Positions 1-11,948 of a stretch of DNA of 64,000 bases are shown here, in pieces. A program made the translations under genes and the position numbers. The stretch's first letter is position 1. The number at the start of each line of letters is the position of its first letter. Source of the stretch: Corella eumyota (lineage: Eukaryota; Chordata; Ascidiacea; Phlebobranchia; Corellidae); the NCBI GenBank assembly GCA_963082875.1, contig OY720099.1, positions 19,883,066 to 19,947,065 of the forward strand, in the 5' to 3' direction. Under the pieces are notes generated by a model. It searched no databases, was not told where the DNA came from, and saw nothing but the letters and a program-made list of their open reading frames with translations.

Positions 1-48
1 CAGCAAGAGTTTGTGGCGTTTATAGCACCTTACTCAAGGGCCAATCCA
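1..48 (-). mobile_element. SINE fragment (tRNA-related family)
   Basis: The first bases match the part of the window's common SINE that reads 'cagcaggagtt...tatagcgccttactcaaggg' in the other copies. Only this internal piece is present at the window edge, in reverse orientation relative to the tRNA-like head. Confidence 0.6.
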
Positions 49-156
49 GTTTTTCACTGGCATTATTGTTTTTGCTTGTAATCAACTTGGTACTATTAAC
101 TTTTTTGTTTGGTATTCTCCTATAGTAACCACTAACTAACTCTTTTAACTTTCTAG

Positions 157-2280
157 CAAACCGCAAGGCTACAAACCTCCAGTTTCAAACGGAACTCAAC
201 CTCCACAAAAATCCAAGTTTGTTCAGGATAACTACAAGGGGTATATGAGCCAAATTAAACCAAGGTTAACTTTTCTTTATCATCTTATATAATAGAGCTT
301 GGTGAATAATATATATATATGTCCAATTTATAGGGCTTCAAAATAAATAAAAACTGTCATTTGTGTTGCATGGGTGAATTATTGCTGGCAAATATTGGTT
401 GAGAGTTGCGACCATATTACAACAATTAAAATCTTAAAAAAAAGTAAATCTCCAAACCTACTATGTTACTTATTTGGCCTTGTTTATTTTTACATTTCTT
501 TACCTAACCTTTAAAATCCCACATTAAAAAAATAAATTAAATGTTTTTCCCAACAGCTCTTACAGTGCTCGACCATATAAACCAGTTGGTGGTTTAAGTG
601 GTCCACCAGCAACCAATTATAAGAATGGTCCAACAAAAGACCATATGTATGATAGTGGTGTAGATACTTATGACAATGCTAAACCAAAGAAACAGGAACC
701 AGCTCCATTAAGGTAAATTTGGTTCTTTTCTAGAATTTATTAAAATTTTCGAATTTTTATTTTAAAATTTTTTTTAGTCCATCAACGATAGAAGAAGATG
801 ACCCCCAAGTGGTTGCCACGGCGAGGGGGGTTTTTGATAGCAACGGCGGTGTCCTAAGTTCGGTGGAAACAGGGGTGTCGATTGTTATCCCCAAGGGGGC
901 GATACGACCCGGGGTTCGACAAGAAATTTATTTTAAAGTTTGTCGTGACAACACTGCTCTCCCACCTTTGGATAAAGACAAAGGTAAAATGGATTTTTTT
1001 CTTTTTTTTTTATTAAAATTTTTTTTTGTCGACTAATAATTAATTTTATAAATTTTAATTTTTTTAGGAGAGACTCTCTTATCCCCTCTAGTGATGTGCG
1101 GACCCCACGGCCTTCAGTTCGACCACCCGGTGGAGCTGCGACTTCCTCATTGTGCGTCAATGTCCCAACAAGGATGGTCCTTCAACCTCAAAACCTCAAC
1201 AGGTGTTCACAGTGTTTCCCCCAACACTGATAAACACCACTCTCCATGCTACCAAGCCACACACACACATTTTTTTATTTGGAAACACTTTTTTGCCCTA
1301 AATTTTACAATTTTTTGCCAAACATTTTCAAAATTTCAACTTTTTTTAACAATTTTGTTTAATAATTAAATCTAAATTGGCATTCATCTAAATTTTGATT
1401 AATTTTAATTTTATAATCTTCAAACTTAAGTTTTCCAAATTTAAAATGACACAAATCATGAACAAGAGTCTTAACCTAATGCGACACATGTCATCTCATT
1501 GTCTGCCACACAGTCACAACTCCTGTGCACAATCATAAATAATTTCCCTTTGAAAAAAAAAACAATAATTTTAAGAAAATAAACAATTAAATTTGAACAA
1601 CAGAAAATGCCTTGGCGAGTGGTTGTTTAAAACAAACAAAACACATTTTAAATAACTTTGATGTTGTACCCAACCCCCACCCTATACATAATAGAAAACA
1701 CCATACAACTACAACTCGCCACACACATAAAAACATATTTTAATAACTTAAATGTATGTGCCCTACCCAAACATACTTGCATCGAAACACTAAAAAATAC
1801 AAAACTTTTAAAAACTGTATACAAAGATAACTTTATCCAAAACTTACAAAACTATACAAAACTTTAAGTTTTAAAAAAAAAAATACAAAACTTTTAAGCT
1901 GTATACATAGATAACTTTAACTTAAAACAAACACCACTCGCACAAAACATTGATTCCACAAACAAACCAAAACATTAGTTTCAACAAACCAAGGGGCTGA
2001 CGTAGCATGGAGATTAACACCGTCCCCCTTTACCCCTGCATGAACTAACCCCTGAAACCCCCCTTTTGTAAAGTGTTCAACCCCTTAAAAGTGTTACCCC
2101 AATAAAAAAAGTTGAAGTTAAAATTTTGATAAAATCAGAAATAATTTGAACTTTTGACTAAATTTTTTAAATTTTTGTTCAGGTGAACCTTCCCAGTGGA
2201 AGAACGTGAACGTTCCTAACGATAATGACGATTATGACGTAGGAAGCAACAGCGTTTCCGTTTTGATCGATCACTTTTAA
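157..2280 (+). CDS. TJP1: ZO/TJP tight-junction scaffold, C-terminal exons with ZU5 domain (5' part outside window)
   Basis: These are the last five exons of a zonula-occludens protein: 157-264, 557-712, 778-983, 1068-1202 and 2183-2280. All have GT/AG borders and compatible phases. The first two exons encode a low-complexity linker. The last three encode the ZU5 domain typical of ZO-1: VVATARGVF, then GVSIVIPKGAI, EIYFKVCRDN, LLSPLVMCGPHG and VELRLPHCASM. The protein ends SVSVLIDHF followed by TAA at 2278-2280, the same ending as vertebrate ZO-1. ZO proteins are MAGUK scaffolds that link claudins and other junction proteins to actin; ZU5 lies at the far C-terminus. The PDZ, SH3 and GK parts must lie upstream. 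The 980-base last intron (1203-2182) is AT-rich with no further exon visible. Which vertebrate paralogue it matches is not settled; an invertebrate chordate probably has a single ZO gene. Confidence 0.93.
285..435. repeat. short dispersed MITE-like repeat
   Basis: An intronic segment with the core 'gttgagagttgcgaccatat' and a flank 'gagcttggtgaataatatat'. The same core, in either orientation, returns near 9715-9810, 13990-14140 and 43140-43210, with weaker relatives near 38480-38600 and 40400-40500. No coding capacity. Ends are approximate and no terminal inverted repeat could be proved by eye. Confidence 0.5.
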
Positions 2281-2373
2281 GCCTGCCCCCATTGTAACCC
2301 TCTCTTATTCTGTACATAATGTGTTTTACGGTACATTTCTGTAAAGCGTAGTTTTATATAACGAATCTTGTAC

Positions 2374-2379
2374 AATAAA
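2374..2379 (+). other. polyadenylation signal of the ZO/TJP gene
   Basis: AATAAA about 94 bases after the stop codon, in an AT-rich 3' UTR. It is the first canonical signal downstream of the stop and lies before the convergent claudin-like gene. Confidence 0.6.
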
Positions 2380-2559
2380 TAACATCACTTATATATTACG
2401 TCATGGCTATGGCGTCATTGAAGGTGACGTCACAGAAATAAGTTACGTAGAAAATTAAGTTGATTGTTACGTCAAAAGTAGAGCGAATTATAATACGAAA
2501 GAGTGAAGTCAGAAAAAATGAATTTTAACGGAAACAGTGACATCAAGTTGGTGACGTCA

Positions 2560-5117
2560 TCAGTGCACGGTCACGTTTGGTTGTGTTTTCGGGTTTTGCA
2601 TATCGCGCCATTTCTTCCGCGCGTAATTCATCGGACCGTAACGAGTAAACCGATCGAATCCGAAACTTCCCATTTGGTCGAGAGGATAAACTGAGCTGTT
2701 AAAAGGCTCATTGTCGTCGTCATAATCGTAACCATGACAAAAACCACAGCAACCAGCTATAAACACCATCCAACCAGCAGCGTGGGCGACAAATCCACCA
2801 GCACTAAAGTTTAGTTCGTCGTCTGTGAACTTTTGGACGAAAAATTCAACGCTGCCAGTCAAAGCTAAAATGCCTAAAAATAGGTAAAGTTTTGGATGAG
2901 TTTTGCTTGGTAAAACCAGGAAAAAAAACTTCATAGGCCGAAAACTAAACTAAAAAGACGAAAAATTATTCTTCTAGGTAAAAAAAAGGATATAAAAAGG
3001 CAGAAAATGGACTTAAAGTAAAAAAATGACCTAAAGAAGCCGAAAAATAACCTAATGGGTGAACAATTTACTTGAAATTGTGAGATAGTAGACTTAAATG
3101 GGGGGAAATAAACTCCCAAAAAAAAGTTACCTGATAATACGAGAAATACTGCCATCTGACGGACGTTTTCAACCTTAACTTCTGTGCATCGACAAGTTGA
3201 AGAACAAATGGCCACAAAGCAACATAACCAGCTTGCTAAAATCCAACTCATCTTATCTCCAACTACCTCTGCATAATACAGTTAAGTTCTAGTTAAAGTT
3301 AATAGTACAGGCCTAGATTAACAAAGGTTGTTTTTATTTAAAAAAACAGTATTTTTATGTATTAATGTTGTGCTGTAAAGTGAGAGTTATTCCCATTTGA
3401 TAAAAATCCTTTTAAACAGATATATATTGGATCTATTTCCATGAAAATGTTAAACTGAATTCGGTAAAATGACGTTTTTAAAATTTTTTAGGTTTCGGAA
3501 AAATGTCTTTTCGGTCAAATGTATTACAGTATTATGTCACAAAGTAGATAAATCGTCAATAAATAATTGAGTTTAACTTACTAAAAAAATATTCGCTCGC
3601 AAGTAAATATTATTTAAAAGCTTTTCTATAAATATTAATTGCTTTTCCAAACTTTCCACTAAGGAAATGTATACAGGATTAACAGATTGTTTTGCGCGTA
3701 AGTCTATTTATTATTAATGTTAAAGTATTGGGTTATAAATAAAATATTCATCATTCCAACGATTTTGAGATTAAAGTTAAAAATAAACTCAAAGATTTCA
3801 CACTTTTAGGGGATTAGTAACTAAAGGCTTTTAAGTTTCTATGTTTTTAAATGTCGATTTATTTTACTTATACACTCTATTTAATTTTAACACTTAGCCA
3901 TTTGATTTTTCTTTTTTTTCTTGTTTATAGAGTAACATCAGTTACTCCGACCCAGTCTTTGAGTTGCCTTTGACAGTTTTGGATATTATAGATTATAATT
4001 GCCCGTTAATTAAACTGCTGATTAAGTGCTGGCTCAGCAGGAGTTCATATCGTTCATAGCGCCTTACTCAAGGGTGTTACAGCATAACAGCAGTGGGAAT
4101 CGACCCAGGGCCTCCAGCATTAAAAGTCATCATTATTTTAAACTAATTATATATTTGATTGAACTTATGTTACTTGTGTTTTAAATGCTTTAAAGTTTAA
4201 TAACGTTTGCGTCAAAACACTGCGTGCCAAAGTGTTCCGTGCATAAATAATTGGCGTGCAATTATAAAAGCGTGCAATCAGTTTGAAAGCGTGTCGCCAT
4301 AAATTTTAAAATTGTTTAATTCCAGTTTTCGCCCTACCCACGTGACACCAAGATTAAAGGCACTTGGGCTACATAACATTGTGTACTAAATTTGATTCTT
4401 ATAGCTACCATGTCGTAGCGTAAGTGAAAAATATTAAATATTTTTCTGATTATGATTATAGAATTCGGTTGGTCAATGACCAAACAAAATAATTGACATA
4501 TTCAAAACTGTTTTTTTATAATATATACGGGACTGAATGGACCTCTTAAATTTTACACTCTTACCTATTTTAAATTCACCAAACACAATCGATTTATTTG
4601 ATTAATTCTTAAACTATATATATAAAATATATGCCGTTAAAAACTACCAAAGTCAACTTAAAACTTGTTGTAACAATAATTACTTTTTATTTTAAGGTGC
4701 AAATTCACGCTAAGAATAAGAACAAAAACATTAATTGTTGGCATTTTTTGTATTTTCTTATTATTAACTGACCGATTATTTGATGTGCTTACTATAAATA
4801 AAAACAATAAATTGGCATAATCAAGTCGTAAGTACCGTTAACACACCTTGCAAGGTGTAAGCATGCTTACAAGTGCCTTGGCAAGCAGTGGGGATCAAAC
4901 CCAGCACCACGTGTTTAATCGTAACGTTTAACGAACCTGTGTCGGTGATCGTACAATTCCCATACAAGGTTTGACAACAGAATATAACCCCACAATGTTT
5001 AAGTCCTTGTCGGGTCCATTCTGGAGCAAATAGGGAGACTGTGAGAAGGATCCAGGCGGTAAATCCGGTCCCGAAAAGCCCCCGGATGCGACTGTTCGTG
5101 TCCGCAACTGTTGGCAT
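2560..5117 (-). CDS. claudin/PMP22-superfamily four-span membrane protein
   Basis: Three exons on the minus strand join in phase: 5117-4847, 3268-3131 and 2873-2560. Together they encode 240 residues ending in TGA. TM1 is at about residues 15-33 (GFTAWILLTVSLFAPEW). The extracellular loop has W, then GLKHC and further cysteines, a loose form of the W...GLW..C..C claudin signature in which the second Trp is missing. TM2 is SWILASWLCCFVAICSS, TM3 is MAVFLVLSGILALTGSVEFF and TM4 is VAHAAGWMVFIAGCCGFCHG, followed by an acidic and polar cytoplasmic tail. Claudin-type proteins form paracellular barriers or channels. The tail ends TVH, not the usual claudin YV PDZ ligand. It sits tail-to-tail with the ZO gene, about 280 bases apart. 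The 1.6-kb first intron holds a SINE. It could equally be a TMEM47-like or other PMP22-clan member; I would not assign orthology. Confidence 0.75.
3905..4116 (-). mobile_element. tRNA-related SINE, 5'-truncated
   Basis: Reverse copy in intron 1 of the claudin-like gene. It carries the shared body (GAGTAACATCAGTTACTCC, then GATTATAATTGCCC, GCTGATTAAGTGCTGGCTCAG and GCGCCTTACTCAAGGG), and ends in a degraded B-box-like segment. The A-box head is missing. Confidence 0.7.
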
Positions 5118-6046
5118 GATTTTAAAGTCGATAAGTTAAATAAACTTTAAAAATGTTTAATTGATCTAAAATAATATTTTAATGATGTAACTTAGATAAA
5201 AAACGCTTATAAACTTTACTTAAACACAAAAAATAGAATCTATTTAGCCAAAATTTGATATCAAAATTAAACTTTTTATTCTTTCTGAAATTAATCTTTA
5301 TATTTTCTATTTTAAAACAATTGTGAAACACTTTAAGCACGTACAGCTTGTTCTACTTAAAAGCTAGGTTTGTCACAATCTCATAGAATAGTTATGAGTT
5401 TTAAACGTCAGCGTTAAATTATTTATTTTAGTTTTTTCCAACTACAAGATTAAGGGCCGGTACATTAGTTTAACGAAATATGGGGGCGAGAAATGTGGAG
5501 CTAGGCTACATCTTTAAGCTTTTATATTTTAAATTGGCGTATGGATTATGGTTATTTAATAAACTGTTCTTTTTTTCAGATTGTAATTGTCTTTTATTTA
5601 ACAAATTTACTTCGAAACGGTTTTTATTTTGACCTAAATTCCAAATTTAAATATTGCTTATTTAAAAATAACAACTTCAAAGTTTTTGGCTGGTGATTGA
5701 TTTAAAATATTTATAACTTTGAAAACATTAATTTAATCACGCTATTTGCAACCTCATTAATAATTAATGACGTCACTTTAATTTATATAATGTTCAGATT
5801 TTTTTCTTTATCAATTTAGTTTTTTTAATTTGCTAATATAATTGTTTATTAAAAAAATAAATGCGAGGGCAAAAGAAATTGAAGGGGTAAAAAAGGTCGG
5901 TAAAAAATTTACCAACAACTTTTTATATAAGGTAGCTACGTTTGATTTGTTTATGACTTTGTCACGTGACTTGGAAAATATGACGTCATGACTAGAAAGT
6001 TTTAACTTTATAAACTGGTCACGTCAACAAAAATATTTTATGACGT
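5118..6046. other. intergenic, no gene seen
   Basis: AT-rich spacer between the divergently oriented claudin-like and POLB genes. It contains two TGACGTCA palindromes (5768 and 5981) that could act as CRE-type promoter elements. I see no exon, RNA gene or clear repeat here. Confidence 0.6.
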
Positions 6047-6395
6047 GCCGGCAGCGCGGTGTAGTGGTTAGAACACTTGGCTTTACTACTTTAGGTTGTG
6101 GGTTTAATCCCCACTGCTTTTATGCTGTAGCACACTTAAGTAAGGTGCTATAAACAATATAAATTTCTGTCAAACCCAAAACCAATCATTAGATTAATTA
6201 TAATTAATAATATTCTAAACTTTTAAAGTTTACTTAATACTGGGTTGGGGTAACGAATTAATACTGGGTTAGGGTAACGAATTAATACTGTGTTGGGGTA
6301 ACGAATTAATACTGGGCTGGGGTAACGAATTTAACCTAATGTTTAGGTCGTAAAGTTGACATATCCACATCGAGGATAAATAAATGTAAAAAAAA
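6047..6395 (+). mobile_element. tRNA-related SINE with internal tandem expansion
   Basis: Begins with the tRNA-like head GGCAGCGCGGTGTAGTGG (A-box region), followed by the B-box-like GTGGGTTTAATCCCC and the SINE body, and ends in an A-rich tail after 'ccacatcgaggataaa'. It sits just upstream of the POLB start and has four tandem copies of a 24-base unit in its 3' half. Confidence 0.8.
6236..6335. repeat. 24-bp tandem repeat, about four copies, inside a SINE
   Basis: The unit is AATACTGGGTTGGGGTAACG plus a short AATT spacer, repeated about four times with one or two changes per unit. In other SINE copies this segment (GAGACTGGGTCGGAGTAAC) is present once. Confidence 0.85.
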
Positions 6396-6486
6396 TAGAA
6401 ACGCTTCGTCAATCTCTCGGTCTTCCGTTTAAGCATTCCGTACTTTTCGTAAATATACTCCGCCTTTTACTAGACCCGGAATAAAA

Positions 6487-9400
6487 ATGAGTAAACGTAA
6501 AGCACCTGCTGAAAATATTAATTCGTCGATTTGTGACTTTCTGATTGGTAAGATTTATAATTTTTAAAAGCTTAAACTATTGTTTTAAGTTTGTAAAATA
6601 GAAATATATTTAAAACGGCAGCGTGGTGGTGTAGTGGTAACTGGTAAGAACCATCTGACCATGTTCATTGCCCTGCTACACCACTAGTCTATGAGGTCGT
6701 GGGTTCAATTCCCACTCAATTTGAGGTCGTGGGTTCAATGCCTACTCAATTTGAGGTCGTGGGTTCAATTCCTACTCAATTTGAGGTCGTGGGTTCAATT
6801 CCTACTCATGCTGTAGCGCCCTTGATTAAGACGCTATAACCGGTATGAACTCCTGCTAAGCCAGCACTTAATCTGCAGCATAATTATCGGACAATAATTA
6901 TCTATAATATCCCAAACTGGCACAGGCAACTCGAGACTGTGTCAAAGTAACTGATTTTACTCTATGTTTAAGTTGCGCATTCGACCTTCCCACATCGAGG
7001 AAAAGGATATATACAAAAAACATAAACAATCAGACAATTTTATAGTAGTTCTGTTGTTTTATTTTTTGCCTCTGTTTAATAAAAGTTGAAATATAACAGA
7101 GTTATCAGATTATGAAAAGAATGTAAATCGAGCGATCCACAAATCCAATGCCTACAGAAAAGCAGCAAGCACAATTTCAAAACATGAAAAAGAAATTAAA
7201 AGTGGTGAACAAGCTAAACAATTGGTAAGCAAATATTACTTTAAACTTAATAAAATTTATCTCAAAATATTTGTTTTAAATTTAAGGCAACTCATGTTAA
7301 TGTAAATTTTTTTTGTATTTATTTATTCTCGATGTGGAAAAGTCATCTTCACAGCTTAAACATAGAGCAACATGTTTAACCTTGACCCATTCTTAAGTTG
7401 ACTTTAGTTTGGGATATTATAATTTCCTGATATTTAACAAGCAAATAGTTTTTTTGGTCTAAACAGGGGTTTATACTGTTTATAACTCTTTACTCAAAGG
7501 CACTGGAGCATAAGAGCAGTGTGGATCAAACCCATGACCTCATGTAGTGAAGCCAAGTATTTTGATCACCTAAAACTGTTGCTAGTTCAAACATATAGAA
7601 ATTAAAATATTTTTAATATTTAAATGTTGGTATTAATATAGGAAGGAATTGGGGTGAAAATAGCTGCAAAAATCACCGAGTTTCTTCAAACTGGAACCTT
7701 GGTTAAATTGGAAAAAGTTCGAAAAGATGAAACCTCTCAAGTGATTGCACTTTTTACGAGAGTTACTGGGATCGGGTAAAAATATTAAACTATTCGAAAT
7801 CTTTATAACAAGGCTAATTTATTGTCATTAAAATTCTTTATTGTTTTTTGTTTAAAATTACAACCTTTATTGTTTTATTTCAATTTAAACATTGTTATGT
7901 TGACCACTTTGACTTATCCTGACAATTTTGAAGCTTTGTTCATTGATGTTAACCAACTCTAAAGTGTCTGTTTCAAACTGTTTATGTAATTAATTAATTA
8001 AAATTGTTTAATTATCTCGTTACAGTCCAGTAGCTGCTCGTAAGTTGTTTGATCAAGGTTTGAAAACTTTGGAGGATCTTCGGGGAAACGAGGATAAACT
8101 AAATCACAACCAAATAATTGGATTAAAGTAAGTTTAGTTGTGCAAGGGTTATAACTTTTATTTAAAGTCATTTTATTATCAGTTCTTTTGTCTTCTTACA
8201 GTTCTAACTAAATTAACTTTTTTTCCAAAATTTTCGAGGTAAAACATAATGTTATCTTTTTTTTGTATATATCTTTATCCTCGATGTGGGAAAGTCAAAT
8301 TCACAACCTAAACATAGAGTAACATCAGTTACTCCGACCCAGTCTCAAGTTGCCTGTGGCAGTTTGGGATATTATAGATTATAATTGCCCAGTAATTATG
8401 CTGCTGATTAAGTGCTGGCTTAGCAGAAGTTTATAGCGTTTATAGCGCCTTACTTAAGGGATCTACAGCATGAGATCACTGGGGATTGAACCCAGGACCT
8501 CATGTTTGGTGTAGCAAGTGTTCTTACCACTACACCACGCTGCCCGTCATTTATCATTCTTTTTCAAATGTTATTTTGTAAACTTTTTTGGAAGAACTTT
8601 ATTATTTAAATAAAACTTTAATATTTTTTTGTTACTAATATTATTTTATTTTAGATATTTTGAGGATTTTGAGAAACGAATTCCCAGAGATGAAATGGAA
8701 AAAATGGAGGTAAAAAATATTCAAAAAAATCATTGTAACAAGCTTTTAAACAATTAAAAAATATTAAAAGCTTATAACTTGAAACTGGCAGCGTGGTGTA
8801 GTGGTAAGAACACTTGCTACACCACACATGAGGTCGTGGGTTTAATCCCCACTGATCTCATGCTGCAGAGCCCTTGAGTAAGGTGCTATAAACGGTGTGA
8901 ACTCCTGCTGAGCCAGTACTTAATCAGCAGCATAATTATCGGGCAAATATAATCTATAATATCCAAAATTGCCACAGGCAACTTGAGACTGGGTCGGAGT
9001 AACTGATGTTACTCTATGTTTAAGTCGCGCATTCGACTTCTCCACATCTAGGATAAAGGTATATACAAAAAATTAAATAAAATTCTGTTTAAATTTAGAA
9101 ATATATTAAATCTGAAATCTCAGAAATTGACAAATTATTCACGGCCACAATTTGTGGAAGTTACAGAAGAGGTGCGACCTCTAGTGGGGATATTGACGTT
9201 CTGCTTACTCATGCAAATTATTCATCGAAAGATAAGAAAAATAATGTGAGTTTTTATTTATTTTAATTTTGGCTTTAGTATCTTACTAACAAATGCTTTT
9301 TTTTTAAGTTAAAAATGTAATTTTTGAAAATGTTTTTTGTTGCAGAAAATGTTAGAAAAAGCAGCCACTGGATTAAAAGAAAAAGGTTTTGTTGTTGACA

Positions 9401-10696
9401 CATTATCTCTAGGGGATACTAAGTTTATGGTTAGTCAACCCATTATTTTAATTTATCCTCAACAGTGTAAGGTTTACTTACAGTAAATTTAATCATTACA
9501 ACTTTGTATTAAAATCTGACAAACTCTATTTTAAAAATTTAATATTTGTAATTTTACATCTTTTAGGGAGTTTGTAGATTACCCAACAAAGACCCAACTG
9601 AACTTGAATTTAAAACTTTCAGAAGAATTGATATTAGGTAATTGTTATGCATTGATATCTATAAATAATCAAACTTGGTGGCCGATACATTATTGATAAA
9701 CCAACAAAATAAATAAAACTACCGTTTGTGGTGCGCAGGTGAACTGCCAGTGAAATATATAATAATGAATCGCGTCCAATATTAGTTGAGAGTTGCGACC
9801 ATATAACAATTCAAACTTTGACCATAGGGCAGGCTATCATTTAGTGCTATAAAATTGTCTTAAATTTATGCAAAATTACCTTTATTTATTTTTAATTTTT
9901 TTTAGGTTAATCCCCAATGACCAATATCCATGTTCATTATTATATTTCACTGGCAGTGATTTGTTTAATAAAAGAATGAGAGCTCATGCTCTGGAACGAG
10001 GTTTTACCATCAATGAATATTCTATTAGACCACAGGGCTCAACAGGTTAGCATAACTGTTGTAAAACTGTAGAATTTTTGTTATTCATCAAGAACATTGG
10101 CTAAGTTTGTTCTTGATTTTTAAAGAGTAATTACATAGTTCATATAAACAGACAGGTGGTGTAAGGGTCAGAACACTTTGCTTTACTACATGAGGTCCTA
10201 GGTTAGATCTCTACTGCTTTAATGCTGTAACGCCTTTGAGTAAGGTGCTATAAACGGTTTGAACTCCTGCTAAGCCAGCACTTAATCAGCAGAATAATTA
10301 TCAGGCAATTATAATTTATAATATCCCAAACTGTCACAGGCAACTTGAGACTGGGTCTGGGTAACTAATGTTACTCTATGTTTAAGTCGTTAAGTCAAAC
10401 TTCCTACACCAAGGATAAATAAATAAAAAAATGGTTTAATGCCTGGTTTTCTGTGGTTCCTGAAAATACTATGGCCAGAACCAAATAATTTAAGTAAGCA
10501 TTACTACATTAGCTATTACACTTTCCATGTCCTTACTTTCCAACATATATTGGGTTTTTGTTGATATCAAGCTTTATAATCACTCCATTGTTATTTCACA
10601 GGAGTCCCTGGTGAACCCCTTCCAGTTGAAAGCGAACAAGATATTTTTGATTTTATCGATCTTCCTTATTTGGAACCCACTAAGAGGAGTGAGTAA
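6487..10696 (+). CDS. POLB: DNA polymerase beta, complete ten-exon gene
   Basis: Exons are 6487-6547, 7100-7224, 7642-7775, 8026-8127, 8655-8709, 9099-9245, 9346-9429, 9567-9637, 9906-10045 and 10602-10696. They total 1014 bases, or 337 residues (human is 335). The family fills short gaps in base-excision repair and removes the 5'-deoxyribose phosphate. The lyase domain holds the Schiff-base lysine at K72 ([10 protein letters not shown]). Helix-hairpin-helix motifs follow (TRVTGIGPVAARK). The nucleotidyltransferase signature [17 protein letters not shown] supplies D190 and D192, exactly the human numbers, and RRIDIR supplies the third aspartate (D258). [14 protein letters not shown] and IRPQGSTG are conserved, and the protein ends TKRSE. 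All active-site residues are present, so it should be functional. Five of the nine introns carry a SINE. The start is the first ATG in frame and matches the MSKRKAP N-terminus of the family. Confidence 0.97.
6615..7014 (+). mobile_element. tRNA-related SINE with tandemly repeated B box, in POLB intron 1
   Basis: Head GGCAGCGTGGTGGTGTAGTGG, then four tandem copies of a 30-base unit containing GAGGTCGTGGGTTCAAT (the B-box-like element), then the normal body and tail (ATATACAAAAAACATAAAC). Confidence 0.85.
7307..7572 (-). mobile_element. tRNA-related SINE in POLB intron 2
   Basis: Reverse copy starting with a T-rich tail and TCGATGTGG, then the SINE body. It ends in a diverged tRNA-like head (CATGACCTCATGTAGTGAAG). 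More diverged than the other copies, so older. Confidence 0.75.
8258..8546 (-). mobile_element. tRNA-related SINE in POLB intron 4
   Basis: Full-length reverse copy: tail TTTGTATATATCTTTATCC, body, B box complement (GGGGATTGAACCCAGGACC) and head complement (CTACACCACGCTGCC). Confidence 0.85.
8787..9071 (+). mobile_element. tRNA-related SINE in POLB intron 5
   Basis: Full-length forward copy from GGCAGCGTGGTGTAGTGGTA to GGTATATACAAAAAA. Both A-box-like and B-box-like parts can be read. Confidence 0.87.
9690..9850. repeat. MITE-like repeat in POLB intron 8
   Basis: Shares 'gttgagagttgcgaccatat' and a preceding 'accgtttgtggtgc' with the repeats near 285-435 and 13990-14140. Borders are approximate. 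Confidence 0.5.
10149..10430 (+). mobile_element. tRNA-related SINE in POLB intron 9
   Basis: Forward copy with a degraded head (GGTGGTGTAAGGGTCAGAAC), B-box-like region, conserved body and A-rich end. Fifth SINE inside POLB. Confidence 0.82.
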
Positions 10697-11880
10697 GGGG
10701 GTTCCCCTTTCTGGGGTTATGATTGCTTGAGACAATAGATTATGATGTCACTGTAAAATCAGGTTATGACGTCACTGTAGAACAATCCACAGCACCATTG
10801 TTTTTTGGCCTTCCATTTAAAATGGTTTGGGAACGAATTTAGGGTTTTTTAATGTTTTTAAAGTGTTATTGTATTGTGTTTGTACTATAGAAATGGATTT
10901 AAAATTGAGTTACACATTGGGGCCTTGGTTTAAATATATCCCACATTGGGGCCTTGGTTTAAATATATTCTGGCATTTTTAGATGGCTATGAAAAGTTAA
11001 TTTAATTAAACAAATACTATTTTAATTTTTGCACGGTTTGAAAGCAAAAAAATACCAAAACGTCAGACTACAGGAAACGATTGTGATGTCATAAAAGAAC
11101 TTGCTAGATGGATCGACGTCAATGGTCACGTGATGTTATATTTTGTGATGAAATATTAAAAAATTATTTTTGAGATGGAATTTTTATAACCGTTAATCAC
11201 GTATGCTGAACCACATAATCTGGGATTTATATTTCATGGTTTTGTGTAATAAGTGCTCTTAAAGAAACTTATTTAATATTTCAAAACTATTATATAATGG
11301 TTGTTATAGGTGTGCCGTTGTTTTAATTAATTAAAAAATACAGGTCCATCTATTTTACCTTTTATTTGACTAATTACTTCAAATAAATGCACTTTTAATG
11401 ATTGAAAATTAATCAAAAATGTCCCAAATTTTACATTAGATTGCAGCTACCTTGTGCAACTTGTTAATGACCCAATAAGAGCGAAAAATTTTATTAAAAA
11501 TTAATCAAAATATTTTAACATTTTGCTGAGTCTTGGTTATCTTCCATCAAAGTTGCTGAGTAATGATGCAATCTTTATTACAAACAGTTTCATTTACTCC
11601 ATGAATTACAACATTAAATAACAAAGTTTAGGTTTAACTGTCCGGGAGTAAGTTTAAGTGATTTCAATATTCATGTCAACAATTTTCTGGTTCTATTTTT
11701 TGCCAAGTCATGTGAAGTAACGTGACTCAAAAAATTGAATCTGTTTGAGCACACTCCCTTTAGTATTACCACAAACTCACGCTAACTAAAGGGAGGGTGG
11801 TATGCAAATAGAATAGCTAAAAAAGAAACAACAAAGAGATGACGTCACGGGTTGTTGTCGCGTTATAGAACGTATGGTCG
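10697..11880. other. POLB 3' flank and ferritin 5' flank
   Basis: No gene seen. It includes the POLB 3' UTR, a two-copy tandem of about 34 bases near 10909-10972 (CACATTGGGGCCTTGGTT), and two TGACGTCA palindromes (10767 and 11840). The second lies about 175 bases upstream of the ferritin ATG and may belong to its promoter. Confidence 0.5.
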
Positions 11881-11919
11881 TCTGATTTGGATCATTTTAT
11901 GTTTTGTTATTGCGCGTAC

Positions 11920-11948
11920 ATCTTGCTTCGTCAGTGAACGAACGGATT
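11920..11948 (+). promoter_or_regulatory. iron-responsive element in the ferritin 5' leader
   Basis: A hairpin with the five-base-pair upper stem TTCGT (11927-11931) and ACGAA (11938-11942), the loop CAGTGA (11932-11937) and an unpaired C at 11926 just below the stem. This is the classical IRE: CAGUGN loop, 5-bp upper stem and C bulge. It lies 73 bases upstream of the ATG. In the known system, IRP binding here blocks ferritin translation when iron is low. No comparable hairpin is visible before the other ferritin copies in this window. Confidence 0.88.

Noticed and set aside
6616-6690. tRNA gene in the SINE head
   Set aside because: A-box-like and B-box-like parts are present, but I cannot fold an acceptor stem or an anticodon arm; the SINE tail follows directly. 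The same holds for all other SINE copies.
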